The translations under genes were made by a program, and so were the position numbers. A model generated the notes under the pieces. It was not told the DNA's origin, ran no database searches, and saw only the letters and a list, made by a program, of their open reading frames with translations. Below are positions 42,063-49,757 of a stretch of DNA of 64,000 nucleotides, in pieces. How positions within the stretch are numbered: position 1 is the stretch's first letter; each line of letters opens with the position of its first letter. Source of the stretch: Luteolibacter pohnpeiensis (GTDB taxonomy: Bacteria > Verrucomicrobiota > Verrucomicrobiia > Verrucomicrobiales > Akkermansiaceae); assembly GCF_016595435.1 (NCBI RefSeq), contig NZ_JAENIJ010000003.1, positions 62,001 through 126,000 on the forward strand, in the 5' to 3' direction.

Positions 42063-43609
42063 AACGGGAAGATTTGGAAAGCCGGATTTTGGAACTGCTG
42101 GATGGAAATGCATCAGTTGAGCGCGCGGCCGAACTTGAACAGATTTTAAGAAGTGATCCACAGGCTAGATCTGTTTACCGAACCTTGAGCCGTCTGCACA
42201 GCGCGCTCGGTGCCCGTTATGAAGGCAAGGCGGAAGTGGAGACCATCTTTCCGGCTCGCTTCCAACGAAGCACGCCATCCACGAGTCGCTGGCTTCTCGG
42301 CGGTTCGATTGCTGCAGCTGCCGTGTTGATGATTGCGTTCCTGATGTTCAGGAAAGGTCCGGCGGTATCCGATGCGGTTGCGTATCGGCTTTCTCCCGGT
42401 GCCGTCTGTGAGGTGAGTTATGCCAATGGCAGTAAAGCATCGCATGGGGATAATTTGAGCAATGGAGCTCAGGTCAACTTGCTGGGTGGCAGTTTTGAAT
42501 GCTCTTTAAGAAACGGGGCGCATCTGGTGATTGAGGGACCCGCTGAGTTTTATCTGCAGGATCAGAACCATCTGGTGCTGGAGCGGGGAGTCGGTTGGTT
42601 TCAGATCCCGCAGACCGCGAAAGGATTTTCGGTGAGTACGAATGAACTTGAGGTGATCGATCAGGGATCGGAGTTCGGTGTCTTGTCGTTATCGAAGGGG
42701 CCGGACCAGGTTCACGTCTTGAGTGGCAAGGTAGCTCTAACAACCCGGATTGGTTCCAGAACTTCCGAGGTTCTAACCGCAGGTCAAGTAAGGGTGGTGA
42801 ATCACGATGGGACCTTGCTTCCTTTGCCGCCGAATCCCGGACGCTTCCGTAGCACGCTGCCGGGTGAGATGCCATATCTCTATTTCAACTTCGATAAAGT
42901 CGATCGAACGGGCAAAATCCAGGTAGAAGGAAATTTACCCGGTGCGAATGTGATTCAGGCACACCTGATCGGAGATGATCCTACTTCAAGATTGGTCCCG
43001 GGAGCCGTGGGGAATGCGATTTCATTTGGCGAAGGTGAGGGGGCTTGGATTGATACCAACTGGTCGGGATTCAATGGCAATACCCCAAGGAGCGCTGCGT
43101 TTTGGTTCAAATTTGAAAAGGATGCCCAGAAAACAGGATTGGTCCCTGCAGCCATCGCATGGGGAGATCCTGACAACCATTTTAACCGCAAGTGGAAGGT
43201 CTGGTTTCCACGCGACAGCGGCGATGGTGAACTACACGCCTGCATCTCCTTCGGCGGTGACCGATTTTACGACAGTCATGTCCTGGATGATGGTCACTGG
43301 CACCACCTGGCGGCAATTTATACAGGGAAAACCCATGAAGACGGATTGCCGGATTGCTCGCTTTATCTGGATGGAGAACTTTGCAAGTTGGAGCATCAGT
43401 TTGGCGCTGGTGGGAAACCGTACACCAACACGGTCGATACGCTGACTGGAGGTCCTGGCGATGGTCCTCTACGGATGGGTTATGGTATTACTCCAGACTT
43501 GCCGAAATTTGAAGGAATGCTGGATGAGATTTATATCTATCAGGGAGTGATCGACGAAAAGATCATCAACTCATTGCGCGCAGCCGGTCCACCAGTCGGC
43601 GGAGATTAA
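42059..43609 (+). CDS. FecR-domain anti-sigma-like protein with C-terminal LamG domain
   Basis: Residues 1-60 are a helical cytosolic part (LESRILELLDGNASVERAAELEQILRSDPQARSVY) typical of anti-sigma N-termini. A membrane helix follows (WLLGGSIAAAAVLMIAFLMF, about 80-100). The FecR-like domain spans about 115-250 (LLGGSFECSLRNGAHLVIEGPAEF, EVIDQGSEFGVLS, VHVLSGKVALTT). The C-terminal 230 residues are a LamG/concanavalin-like domain (GAWIDTNWSGF, RSAAFWFKFE, DGHWHHLAAIYTG, KFEGMLDEIYIYQGVID). So a surface ligand-binding module is joined to a transmembrane regulator. It is translated with the sigma factor (ATGA overlap) and should hold it inactive until the outer domain senses a polymer. Confidence 0.88.
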   Translation: MKREDLESRILELLDGNASVERAAELEQILRSDPQARSVYRTLSRLHSALGARYEGKAEVETIFPARFQRSTPSTSRWLLGGSIAAAAVLMIAFLMFRKGPAVSDAVAYRLSPGAVCEVSYANGSKASHGDNLSNGAQVNLLGGSFECSLRNGAHLVIEGPAEFYLQDQNHLVLERGVGWFQIPQTAKGFSVSTNELEVIDQGSEFGVLSLSKGPDQVHVLSGKVALTTRIGSRTSEVLTAGQVRVVNHDGTLLPLPPNPGRFRSTLPGEMPYLYFNFDKVDRTGKIQVEGNLPGANVIQAHLIGDDPTSRLVPGAVGNAISFGEGEGAWIDTNWSGFNGNTPRSAAFWFKFEKDAQKTGLVPAAIAWGDPDNHFNRKWKVWFPRDSGDGELHACISFGGDRFYDSHVLDDGHWHHLAAIYTGKTHEDGLPDCSLYLDGELCKLEHQFGAGGKPYTNTVDTLTGGPGDGPLRMGYGITPDLPKFEGMLDEIYIYQGVIDEKIINSLRAAGPPVGGD

Positions 43610-43699
43610 ATCGGCAGTAGCCTTAATAAGATCAACAAACAGAGGAATAGAAGTCTTCCCCCCGATCTACCAACCCGAACCCAAAACGCATAAACTAAG

Positions 43700-44407
43700 A
43701 TGAAAATACCAACCCAAAAATGGCTGCCACTCCTCCTGACCTCTGTATTTGCCCTTGGCTCTGCTGCAAATGCGGCTGTGATCACTTGGGGATCTGTCGA
43801 GGATACCACTGGAGTATCTGTCGTAAGCACTACAGGCACATTGGTTAGTGCCTATAATGCAGGAACCTCCACTGTGGAAATCAATGGCGAAACTTGGTTG
43901 TCCAGTAATCCACTTGGAACCTATCAAGCCGGTTTGCTCGGAGGAGCGACAACAGATGATGCCAACTTTACGACCTTGCTGGATCAGGCTTCTTCCGGCG
44001 GTGGTAGCACGACTGCGGCAAGCATTGATTTGGGCACATTTACCACAGGTCACATTTATGAGATCCAGGTTTTTTACACGGATCAGCGCACATCTGTTGC
44101 TGGGCTCAATGATCGATTTATGTCATTCAGTAGCACGGATGGAACGACCACTGGTGACTCGGTGGAGGTGGAGTCCGATCCAGATAATATTAAAGAAACA
44201 GAGTATGGTCAATATGTCATCGGGACGTTTACTGCCGATGGCTCTGATCCGGATCTCTTGTTGATTCCTTATTTGAGTTCATTTGGTAACTCCCACATCA
44301 CGGCTTATCAGATCCGGGATATCACTTCGATTCCAGAACCTTCGGTGGTCGCTCTTCTTGGTATCGGCGGTTTGGCCATGGGCCTCCGCCGCCGCGTGAA
44401 ATGCTGA
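43700..44407 (+). CDS. PEP-CTERM sorting domain protein
   Basis: The 235-residue protein has a signal peptide (WLPLLLTSVFALGSAANA) and ends with IPEPSVVALLGIGGLAMGLRRRVKC, a typical PEP-CTERM tail. The centre is Thr/Ser/Gly-rich, beta-type and unrecognised (VITWGSVEDTTGVSVVST, GHIYEIQVFYTDQRT). It lies between the sigma/FecR pair and the sulfatase, so it may belong to their regulon. No Shine-Dalgarno is visible (CTAAGATG). Confidence 0.82.
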   Translation: MKIPTQKWLPLLLTSVFALGSAANAAVITWGSVEDTTGVSVVSTTGTLVSAYNAGTSTVEINGETWLSSNPLGTYQAGLLGGATTDDANFTTLLDQASSGGGSTTAASIDLGTFTTGHIYEIQVFYTDQRTSVAGLNDRFMSFSSTDGTTTGDSVEVESDPDNIKETEYGQYVIGTFTADGSDPDLLLIPYLSSFGNSHITAYQIRDITSIPEPSVVALLGIGGLAMGLRRRVKC

Positions 44408-44469
44408 TCATCGCAAGACGCACCCAATTGATGCCGCTTCAATATTTCATGGTCGAAAGCGGTGCATTC

Positions 44470-44500
44470 GGTCGCTGGGGAATGGATTTTCCCAGCGACC
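44470..44500 (+). promoter_or_regulatory. Strong hairpin just before the sulfatase start
   Basis: GGTCGCTGGG (44470-44479) and CCCAGCGACC (44491-44500) form a perfect 10-pair stem, extendable inward by AA/TT pairs. It ends six bases before ATG 44507. No T run follows. It could be the terminator of the PEP-CTERM transcript, or a leader structure that controls translation of the sulfatase. If the true start of the sulfatase is ATG 44534, the hairpin is further from the start. Confidence 0.5.
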
Positions 44501-44506
44501 ACCACC

Positions 44507-47500
44507 ATGAACCTTTCCATTGATACTGAATCTATGACCTTTCATTCCGAACAAGTTTCCGGGCAAGTGGCATCCAGCCGGAATCACGCATGCAGTGCGA
44601 CCTCGCTCAAGAAGCAGTCGGCGCGATTTTTGATGGCGTGCCTGATTTCATCCCTTGGCTTGATTGGCTTCGCGCAGCCTGTTTCCGCCAAGCCGAACAT
44701 TGTGCTCATCATGTTTGATGACTTGGGAGTGAATGATATCGGGGCTTATACGTTTCCGAGCAAGGAGAACCCGGGTCCTCCACCTGCGGACCGGGCTTCG
44801 GGTGTCAGTGGAATTGTTTCGCCGAACCAGTGCCTGAGCCTGACGCCGCGAATTGACAGTCTGGCGGAAGATGGCATCAGAATGACACATTTCTATGCGT
44901 CGGAGCCCGTATGTTCGGCATCACGCGCGTCCCTCATGACCGGATGCTATTCTCGCCGGACCCAGATCAATAATGCTCTTGGGGCTGCATGGACCACCGG
45001 TCTCAATTCGACGGAAGTCACTCTGCCGGAACTTCTACGTGAGAACGGCTACACCACCGCGATGGCGGGAAAATGGCATCTCGGCAGCACCACGGATTTC
45101 AATCCACGACGCGAAGGTTTTCAGCGATATCTTGGAATTCTTTATTCCAACGACATGTGGCCGCAGAACCCATACAGTTCTGCATGGCCTACCATGTATC
45201 TGATGCAGGATGAAGCGGCGGTTTCATCCTACACGACGAAAACAGGATATACCATCAATGGCGCGGTCGATACAGATGATGAGCAATCGTATTTGTTAGA
45301 GGCAATGACCGAGCATGCCCTGGACTCGATTGATCTCGCCTTGCAGGACTCGAAGCCGTTCTTTCTCTACTTCAGCCCGCATGCTCCCCATGTTCCGGTT
45401 CATCCTCACCCTGACTTTCTAACAGCTCAGGGAAAAGTGGATAAAGTTCAGTGCTATCTGGATCAAGTGGCTGAAATCGACTATCGGATAGGCCAGATTC
45501 TGGATAAACTCGCTGATCCCGACGGTAACCCGGAAACGGATGACAGCATCGTCAACAATACACTGGTGATCCTAACATCAGATAACGGCCCATGGCATTC
45601 GCGGCCGACTTCCGGCATCGCAGCTGACGTATTTCAAGGAGCAGGTTCCGCGTATCCGTTTTATGGAGCCAAGCACACGAACTGGGAAGGTGGCCACCGT
45701 GTGGGGATGCTTGCGCGATATCCCGGCGTTTTGGAAGCGGGCAAGGTTCTCGATCAAACTGCTGCGAATTTGGACCTCATGCCTACCCTGGTGCGACTTG
45801 TCGGCGGAAAGGTTCCAGATGATCGCGACATTGATGGGGTCGATCTCTGGCCACTATTGACGCAGACCGATCTATCGGAACCGCATGACAAGTTTTACTT
45901 TTACGGAAGTGGCGTAAGTCAAGCTGGTGGAGTGTTGGATCTTTCAACTCCTCACAAATACAAGTTGATCAACAGCCAGCTGTTTGCCTTGGGCACCGGA
46001 TTTACCGAGGATTTCCAGGAAACGACGGATGTTTCAACATCTAACGGAACTTTGAAATCCACACTCGAAAATTTGGTAAGCTCCTGGAATCTCAATATGA
46101 CACCGCGTGAGGCGGGCAATGCGGGTTCGGTTCGTATTGAGCTTGAGGAAGACGGGGTTGCCGTTACGGAGGGGGGCACGGCAAGTGTGCGAGTCAAGTT
46201 GTCAGGATCTGCAGCCAAGACTGTTACCGTCTCGCGCTTCAGTGGCGATGACGATTTATCGGTCGCCAGTGGTGGCAGTTTGACTTTCACGACCGCGAAC
46301 TGGAATACTTGGCAAACGGTGACATTTGCAGCTGCGGAGGATGCGGATGATATTTCCAGCGGTGCGACATTCCGTGCGTCTGGCGACGGCATGCATGTGC
46401 GCGAGATTTTTGTTAGAGAACAAGATACCAGTGCTCCTGCGCCACCTGTGGCTCCCGCGGGCCTGGTCGCAAAGGCTGGTGACTCCGGAGTTTCTCTCGA
46501 TTGGGACACCAATTCCGAGGATGACGCGGTTAGCTACACCGTTTACCGATCGGCTACCGAAGGCGGAACTGGAGAGGTCTTGGCGACGGGTGTCATCAAC
46601 AGCAATTATTTCGATTCCACGGCAGTAACTGGCACGACCTATTATTATTTTGTGAAGGCGGTGGACTCCGATTCATTCGAGTCGCAGATTTCAGAATCTG
46701 CATCGGTCCTTGCCGGTGAAACACCGCCAGCGGCGCCGACTGGTTTGGTCGTCACTCCCGATGGCTTCATGATGGCGCTTGATTGGAATGACTCTACCGA
46801 TTTCGATTTGGCGACCTATAGCGTTTACCGATCAACGAGTATCGACGAAGTCGGAGTCGCCATCGCCGTGGAGCTGACATCCAGTGAGTATGTCGATGAA
46901 ACCGCGATTCCGGGCGTTGTCTATTTCTATCGGGTGACTGCGACTGATGTGGATGGTAATGAATCCGAAGCGCTTTCGCCGGTGGTGATGCTGGCCGGGC
47001 CACGCTACGGACGGGTCCAATCGGTGCTGTATCATCGCTTTGACGGAGATCCAGGAGATGATACCGAGGATCCAGCTACGGTGTTGTTCGATCGCTCAAG
47101 CCAGATGAACGATGGAACACCGGCTGGGCAGGCAACCTATAGCACGGATGTATTTGGCGACGAGATTCCGCGTGAGTTGCTGTCAAACAAGACTTCGTTC
47201 TCGCTCAAACGCTCCTCTGCACAATACGCGGTGGTCCCAGATAGTGACTCTCTTGATTTCGGAACGGGCTCAGCATTTACGATCGAAGCCTGGGTTAAAC
47301 TTAGCACCCTGGGTTCCTCTGCTGAATCCAATCGCCAATATTTGGTTATCAAAAAATCCGGAGCTCTAACGGATGCGAATTTGAACTATGCTTTCATGAT
47401 TAATACCAGCGGCAGCTACGGTGACTCCGGGACAGGGCGGAGGATGGCTTTGCTGCTTGGAAATGGCAGCACGAGCAGCGCGGTTTTCTCGACATTCGAA

Positions 47501-47989
47501 GTCGCGGATACCGATTGGCATTTCGTCGCGGTTCGGTTCGACGATACTGCCAATAAGGTTCGCTTTACCTTGGATGATCAGAACGAAGATATCACAAGCG
47601 TGACCCAAACGATTGCCGCGAACACGAGCTCACTGATCATTGGGGCGCACCACGTTGCGAGCGGAAGCATTGGATCTTATTTCGACGGAAAAATCGATGA
47701 ACTTCGAATTAGCAGATCGTGGCTTGAAGATGGACAGCTCCTCAACGCCCCGGGGCCAACAGGCTTCAAGATCACAGAGGTTCACCCAACCGGTGATGAA
47801 AGTAGCCAGGTTACCCTTACCTTCAACTCGATTGATGAGCGGACTTATGCCGTCTACGGGTCTGACGATTTACTCCATTTCACAGAAGTAGCGACGGTGG
47901 AGGGTGTGGGGTCGTCAACGACCATATCCTTCGATGATCCGGATGCGGTCGGGAAAAGTCGCCGGTTTTACACTATTGCGGAGAAGTGA
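44507..47989 (+). CDS. Secreted sulfatase with fibronectin III and LamG domains
   Basis: After an export signal (residues about 42-60, LMACLISSLGLIGFAQPVSA) comes a sulfatase domain: KPNIVLIMFDDLGVNDIG binds the metal, and CSASRASLMTG near residue 137 is the C-x-A-x-R motif whose cysteine becomes formylglycine. MAGKWHLG and SPHAPHVPVHPHPDF carry further active-site residues, and TSDNGPWHSR a metal site. After about residue 530 come a beta-sandwich, two fibronectin III domains (APPVAPAGLVAKAGDSGVSLDW and PAAPTGLVVTPDGFMMALDW) and a LamG domain (FTIEAWVKLS, WHFVAVRFDD, FDGKIDELRIS). It likely removes sulfate from a polysaccharide. Start may be 44507 or 44534; an upstream frame to 44462 is through the hairpin and unlikely. 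Confidence 0.9.
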   Translation: MNLSIDTESMTFHSEQVSGQVASSRNHACSATSLKKQSARFLMACLISSLGLIGFAQPVSAKPNIVLIMFDDLGVNDIGAYTFPSKENPGPPPADRASGVSGIVSPNQCLSLTPRIDSLAEDGIRMTHFYASEPVCSASRASLMTGCYSRRTQINNALGAAWTTGLNSTEVTLPELLRENGYTTAMAGKWHLGSTTDFNPRREGFQRYLGILYSNDMWPQNPYSSAWPTMYLMQDEAAVSSYTTKTGYTINGAVDTDDEQSYLLEAMTEHALDSIDLALQDSKPFFLYFSPHAPHVPVHPHPDFLTAQGKVDKVQCYLDQVAEIDYRIGQILDKLADPDGNPETDDSIVNNTLVILTSDNGPWHSRPTSGIAADVFQGAGSAYPFYGAKHTNWEGGHRVGMLARYPGVLEAGKVLDQTAANLDLMPTLVRLVGGKVPDDRDIDGVDLWPLLTQTDLSEPHDKFYFYGSGVSQAGGVLDLSTPHKYKLINSQLFALGTGFTEDFQETTDVSTSNGTLKSTLENLVSSWNLNMTPREAGNAGSVRIELEEDGVAVTEGGTASVRVKLSGSAAKTVTVSRFSGDDDLSVASGGSLTFTTANWNTWQTVTFAAAEDADDISSGATFRASGDGMHVREIFVREQDTSAPAPPVAPAGLVAKAGDSGVSLDWDTNSEDDAVSYTVYRSATEGGTGEVLATGVINSNYFDSTAVTGTTYYYFVKAVDSDSFESQISESASVLAGETPPAAPTGLVVTPDGFMMALDWNDSTDFDLATYSVYRSTSIDEVGVAIAVELTSSEYVDETAIPGVVYFYRVTATDVDGNESEALSPVVMLAGPRYGRVQSVLYHRFDGDPGDDTEDPATVLFDRSSQMNDGTPAGQATYSTDVFGDEIPRELLSNKTSFSLKRSSAQYAVVPDSDSLDFGTGSAFTIEAWVKLSTLGSSAESNRQYLVIKKSGALTDANLNYAFMINTSGSYGDSGTGRRMALLLGNGSTSSAVFSTFEVADTDWHFVAVRFDDTANKVRFTLDDQNEDITSVTQTIAANTSSLIIGAHHVASGSIGSYFDGKIDELRISRSWLEDGQLLNAPGPTGFKITEVHPTGDESSQVTLTFNSIDERTYAVYGSDDLLHFTEVATVEGVGSSTTISFDDPDAVGKSRRFYTIAEK

Positions 47990-48039
47990 TCGGTAAGTAA
48001 ACGAATTCGGAAAAAATCTACAGCTAGGTGAAGTCAGCT

Positions 48040-48060
48040 GCGAGCAGCTCGCTTTCTTCT
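48040..48060 (+). terminator. Rho-independent terminator of the sulfatase gene
   Basis: GCGAG (48040-48044), loop CAG, CTCGC (48048-48052) and then TTTCTTCT. It lies 51 bases past the sulfatase stop. Short stem, but position and T-rich tail fit. Confidence 0.6.
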
Positions 48061-48073
48061 TAGCTGGTGAATC

Positions 48074-48132
48074 ACCAAAATGAACCGGGGCGGTAATATG
48101 ATAGGGAGCATTCAACCCCGGTTCATTTTGGT
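48074..48132. repeat. 17-pair inverted repeat between convergent genes
   Basis: ACCAAAATGAACCGGGG (48074-48090) is perfectly complementary to 48116-48132, with a 25-base spacer. It lies between the sulfatase and the convergent azoreductase gene, where a bidirectional terminator would be expected, but the loop is long and neither flank is a T run. It could be a REP- or MITE-like element instead. Confidence 0.65.
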
Positions 48133-48139
48133 TTCGCGA

Positions 48140-48769
48140 TTAGAAATCGCTGGCGAGTTTGGCTGCTAACATGGATGCACTGGCAATCGCGCCTTGCTTG
48201 GCATCTGGCCCGGCAAGAGTCGGCTCAACAAAGATTTCCTGAATCCCGGTGAAACCGATGAAGCCAAGAACCTGTTTCAGGTAAGTGCTCTGCTGATCGT
48301 ATGCCTCCGCACCGGTCCCCGGTCCATAGGCGCCCCCGCGTGCATAGACGGCAACGATGGGTTTGCCTGTGACCAATCCTTTGTATCCCTCTTCAGGGGT
48401 GTAAGAAAAAGTCAGTCCGGGTTGAGCGATCAGGTCGATGTAGTGCTTCAGCTTATAAGGCATGCTGAAATTCCACATCGGCAGTGAAATTAGATATTTG
48501 TCGGCGGATTTGAAATGCTCGGTGAGTTGGACGACTGCATCCCATGCTTGCCGCTCGGCTGCGGTGTGGGATTCACCCCCAAGGACTGCATATTTCGCAT
48601 TCAAGGTTTCACCGTCGAATTCAGGCAGGCTAGTCGCCCAAAGATCCAGGGTTTCTATCTGATCATCCGGATGGCTTGCCTGATAAGCTTGAAGAAACTC
48701 GGTAGCTACCGCGATGGATGCCGAGCGTTGTCCGCGTGGCGAGCATTGAATGTGTAAGAGCTTTGACAT
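48140..48769 (-). CDS. azoR: FMN-dependent NADH-azoreductase
   Basis: This 209-residue flavodoxin-like quinone reductase begins LLHIQCSPRGQRSASI, the FMN phosphate-binding motif of AzoR. PMWNFSMPYKLKHYIDLIAQPGLTFSYTPEEGYKGLVTGK is the best-conserved family block, and YARGGAYGPGTGAEAYDQQSTYL contacts the flavin. It reduces azo dyes and quinones by two electrons and acts as a cytosolic quinone detoxifier. It lies 19 bases after the alpha/beta hydrolase gene on the same strand. Confidence 0.93.
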   Translation of the reverse strand: MSKLLHIQCSPRGQRSASIAVATEFLQAYQASHPDDQIETLDLWATSLPEFDGETLNAKYAVLGGESHTAAERQAWDAVVQLTEHFKSADKYLISLPMWNFSMPYKLKHYIDLIAQPGLTFSYTPEEGYKGLVTGKPIVAVYARGGAYGPGTGAEAYDQQSTYLKQVLGFIGFTGIQEIFVEPTLAGPDAKQGAIASASMLAAKLASDF

Positions 48770-48788
48770 GATGATGAAGTGTTAGGCT

Positions 48789-49613
48789 TTAGGATTGGAT
48801 GAACTCCAGAAGATCTGCATTGAGTTGATCTTTGGCAGTATCGCCCAGACTGTGCCCGCCGCCTGGATAAATTTTCAGAATCGCGCCAGGAACCAGTTGA
48901 GACGAAATCATCGCCGATGCCCCGATCGGAACAATTTGATCATCATCGCCGTGGATGATGAGTGTCGGGATATCAAATTTCTTCAAATCCTCGGTGAAGT
49001 CCGTTTCTGAAAATGCCTTGATGCAATCGTAGGCGTTTTTATGACCGGACATCATGCCTTGTGACCACCAGGATTGGATGAGCCCTTGTGAGACTTTTGC
49101 CCCCGGGCGATTGAATCCGAAGAACGGACCGCTGGCGACATCGAGGAAGAACTGGGCCCGATCGGCTAGATACGCTGCACGGAATCCATCGAAAACCTCC
49201 ATTGGCAGGCCGCCGGGATTTGCCTCGGTTTTCAACATGATAGGTGGCACCGCTCCCATGAGGACCGCCTTGGCAACACGCGAGGTGCCATGCCGGCCGA
49301 TGAATCTGGCAACTTCTCCACCACCGGTTGAGTGACCGATCATGACAGCGTCCCGCAGATCCAGTGCTTCGAAGAGTTCCGCAAGATCGTCCGCATAGGT
49401 GTCCATGTTGTTGCCGTCCCATGGTTGGCTGGATCGGCCGTGACCACGGCGATCATGGGCGATGCAACGATATCCGTGAGAGGCAAGATAGAACATCTGT
49501 GCTTCCCAAGCGTCAGCGGTGAGTGGCCAGCCGTGGCTGAATACTACAGGTTGTCCTTTTCCCCAGTCTTTATAATAAATGCTGGTGCCGTCTTTGGTGG
49601 TGATGGAGCTCAT
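48789..49613 (-). CDS. Alpha/beta hydrolase, non-heme chloroperoxidase/arylesterase type
   Basis: The 274-residue enzyme shows the fold's landmarks: oxyanion region [40 protein letters not shown], nucleophile elbow GHSTGGGE (Ser), acid in [13 protein letters not shown] and histidine in [10 protein letters not shown]. These match the cofactor-free chloroperoxidase/esterase group. It hydrolyses esters or, with peracids, oxidises small molecules. It comes before azoR in the same direction, so the pair may be an oxidative or xenobiotic response unit. The 144 bases before the start hold a T-rich stretch that may be the promoter. Confidence 0.92.
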   Translation of the reverse strand: MSSITTKDGTSIYYKDWGKGQPVVFSHGWPLTADAWEAQMFYLASHGYRCIAHDRRGHGRSSQPWDGNNMDTYADDLAELFEALDLRDAVMIGHSTGGGEVARFIGRHGTSRVAKAVLMGAVPPIMLKTEANPGGLPMEVFDGFRAAYLADRAQFFLDVASGPFFGFNRPGAKVSQGLIQSWWSQGMMSGHKNAYDCIKAFSETDFTEDLKKFDIPTLIIHGDDDQIVPIGASAMISSQLVPGAILKIYPGGGHSLGDTAKDQLNADLLEFIQS

Positions 49614-49757
49614 GTTTTTATAGGTTACGCTTTTTTTAAATTTGGGACGTCCAATCTCTTTTGGAGAATGCCTGAAAAGCGTGACCGACTTATTCGGAAA
49701 AAGTTTTAAAACAATTAACTGAAGCTTTGCATACGGAACATCTACCCCGGGAATTCG

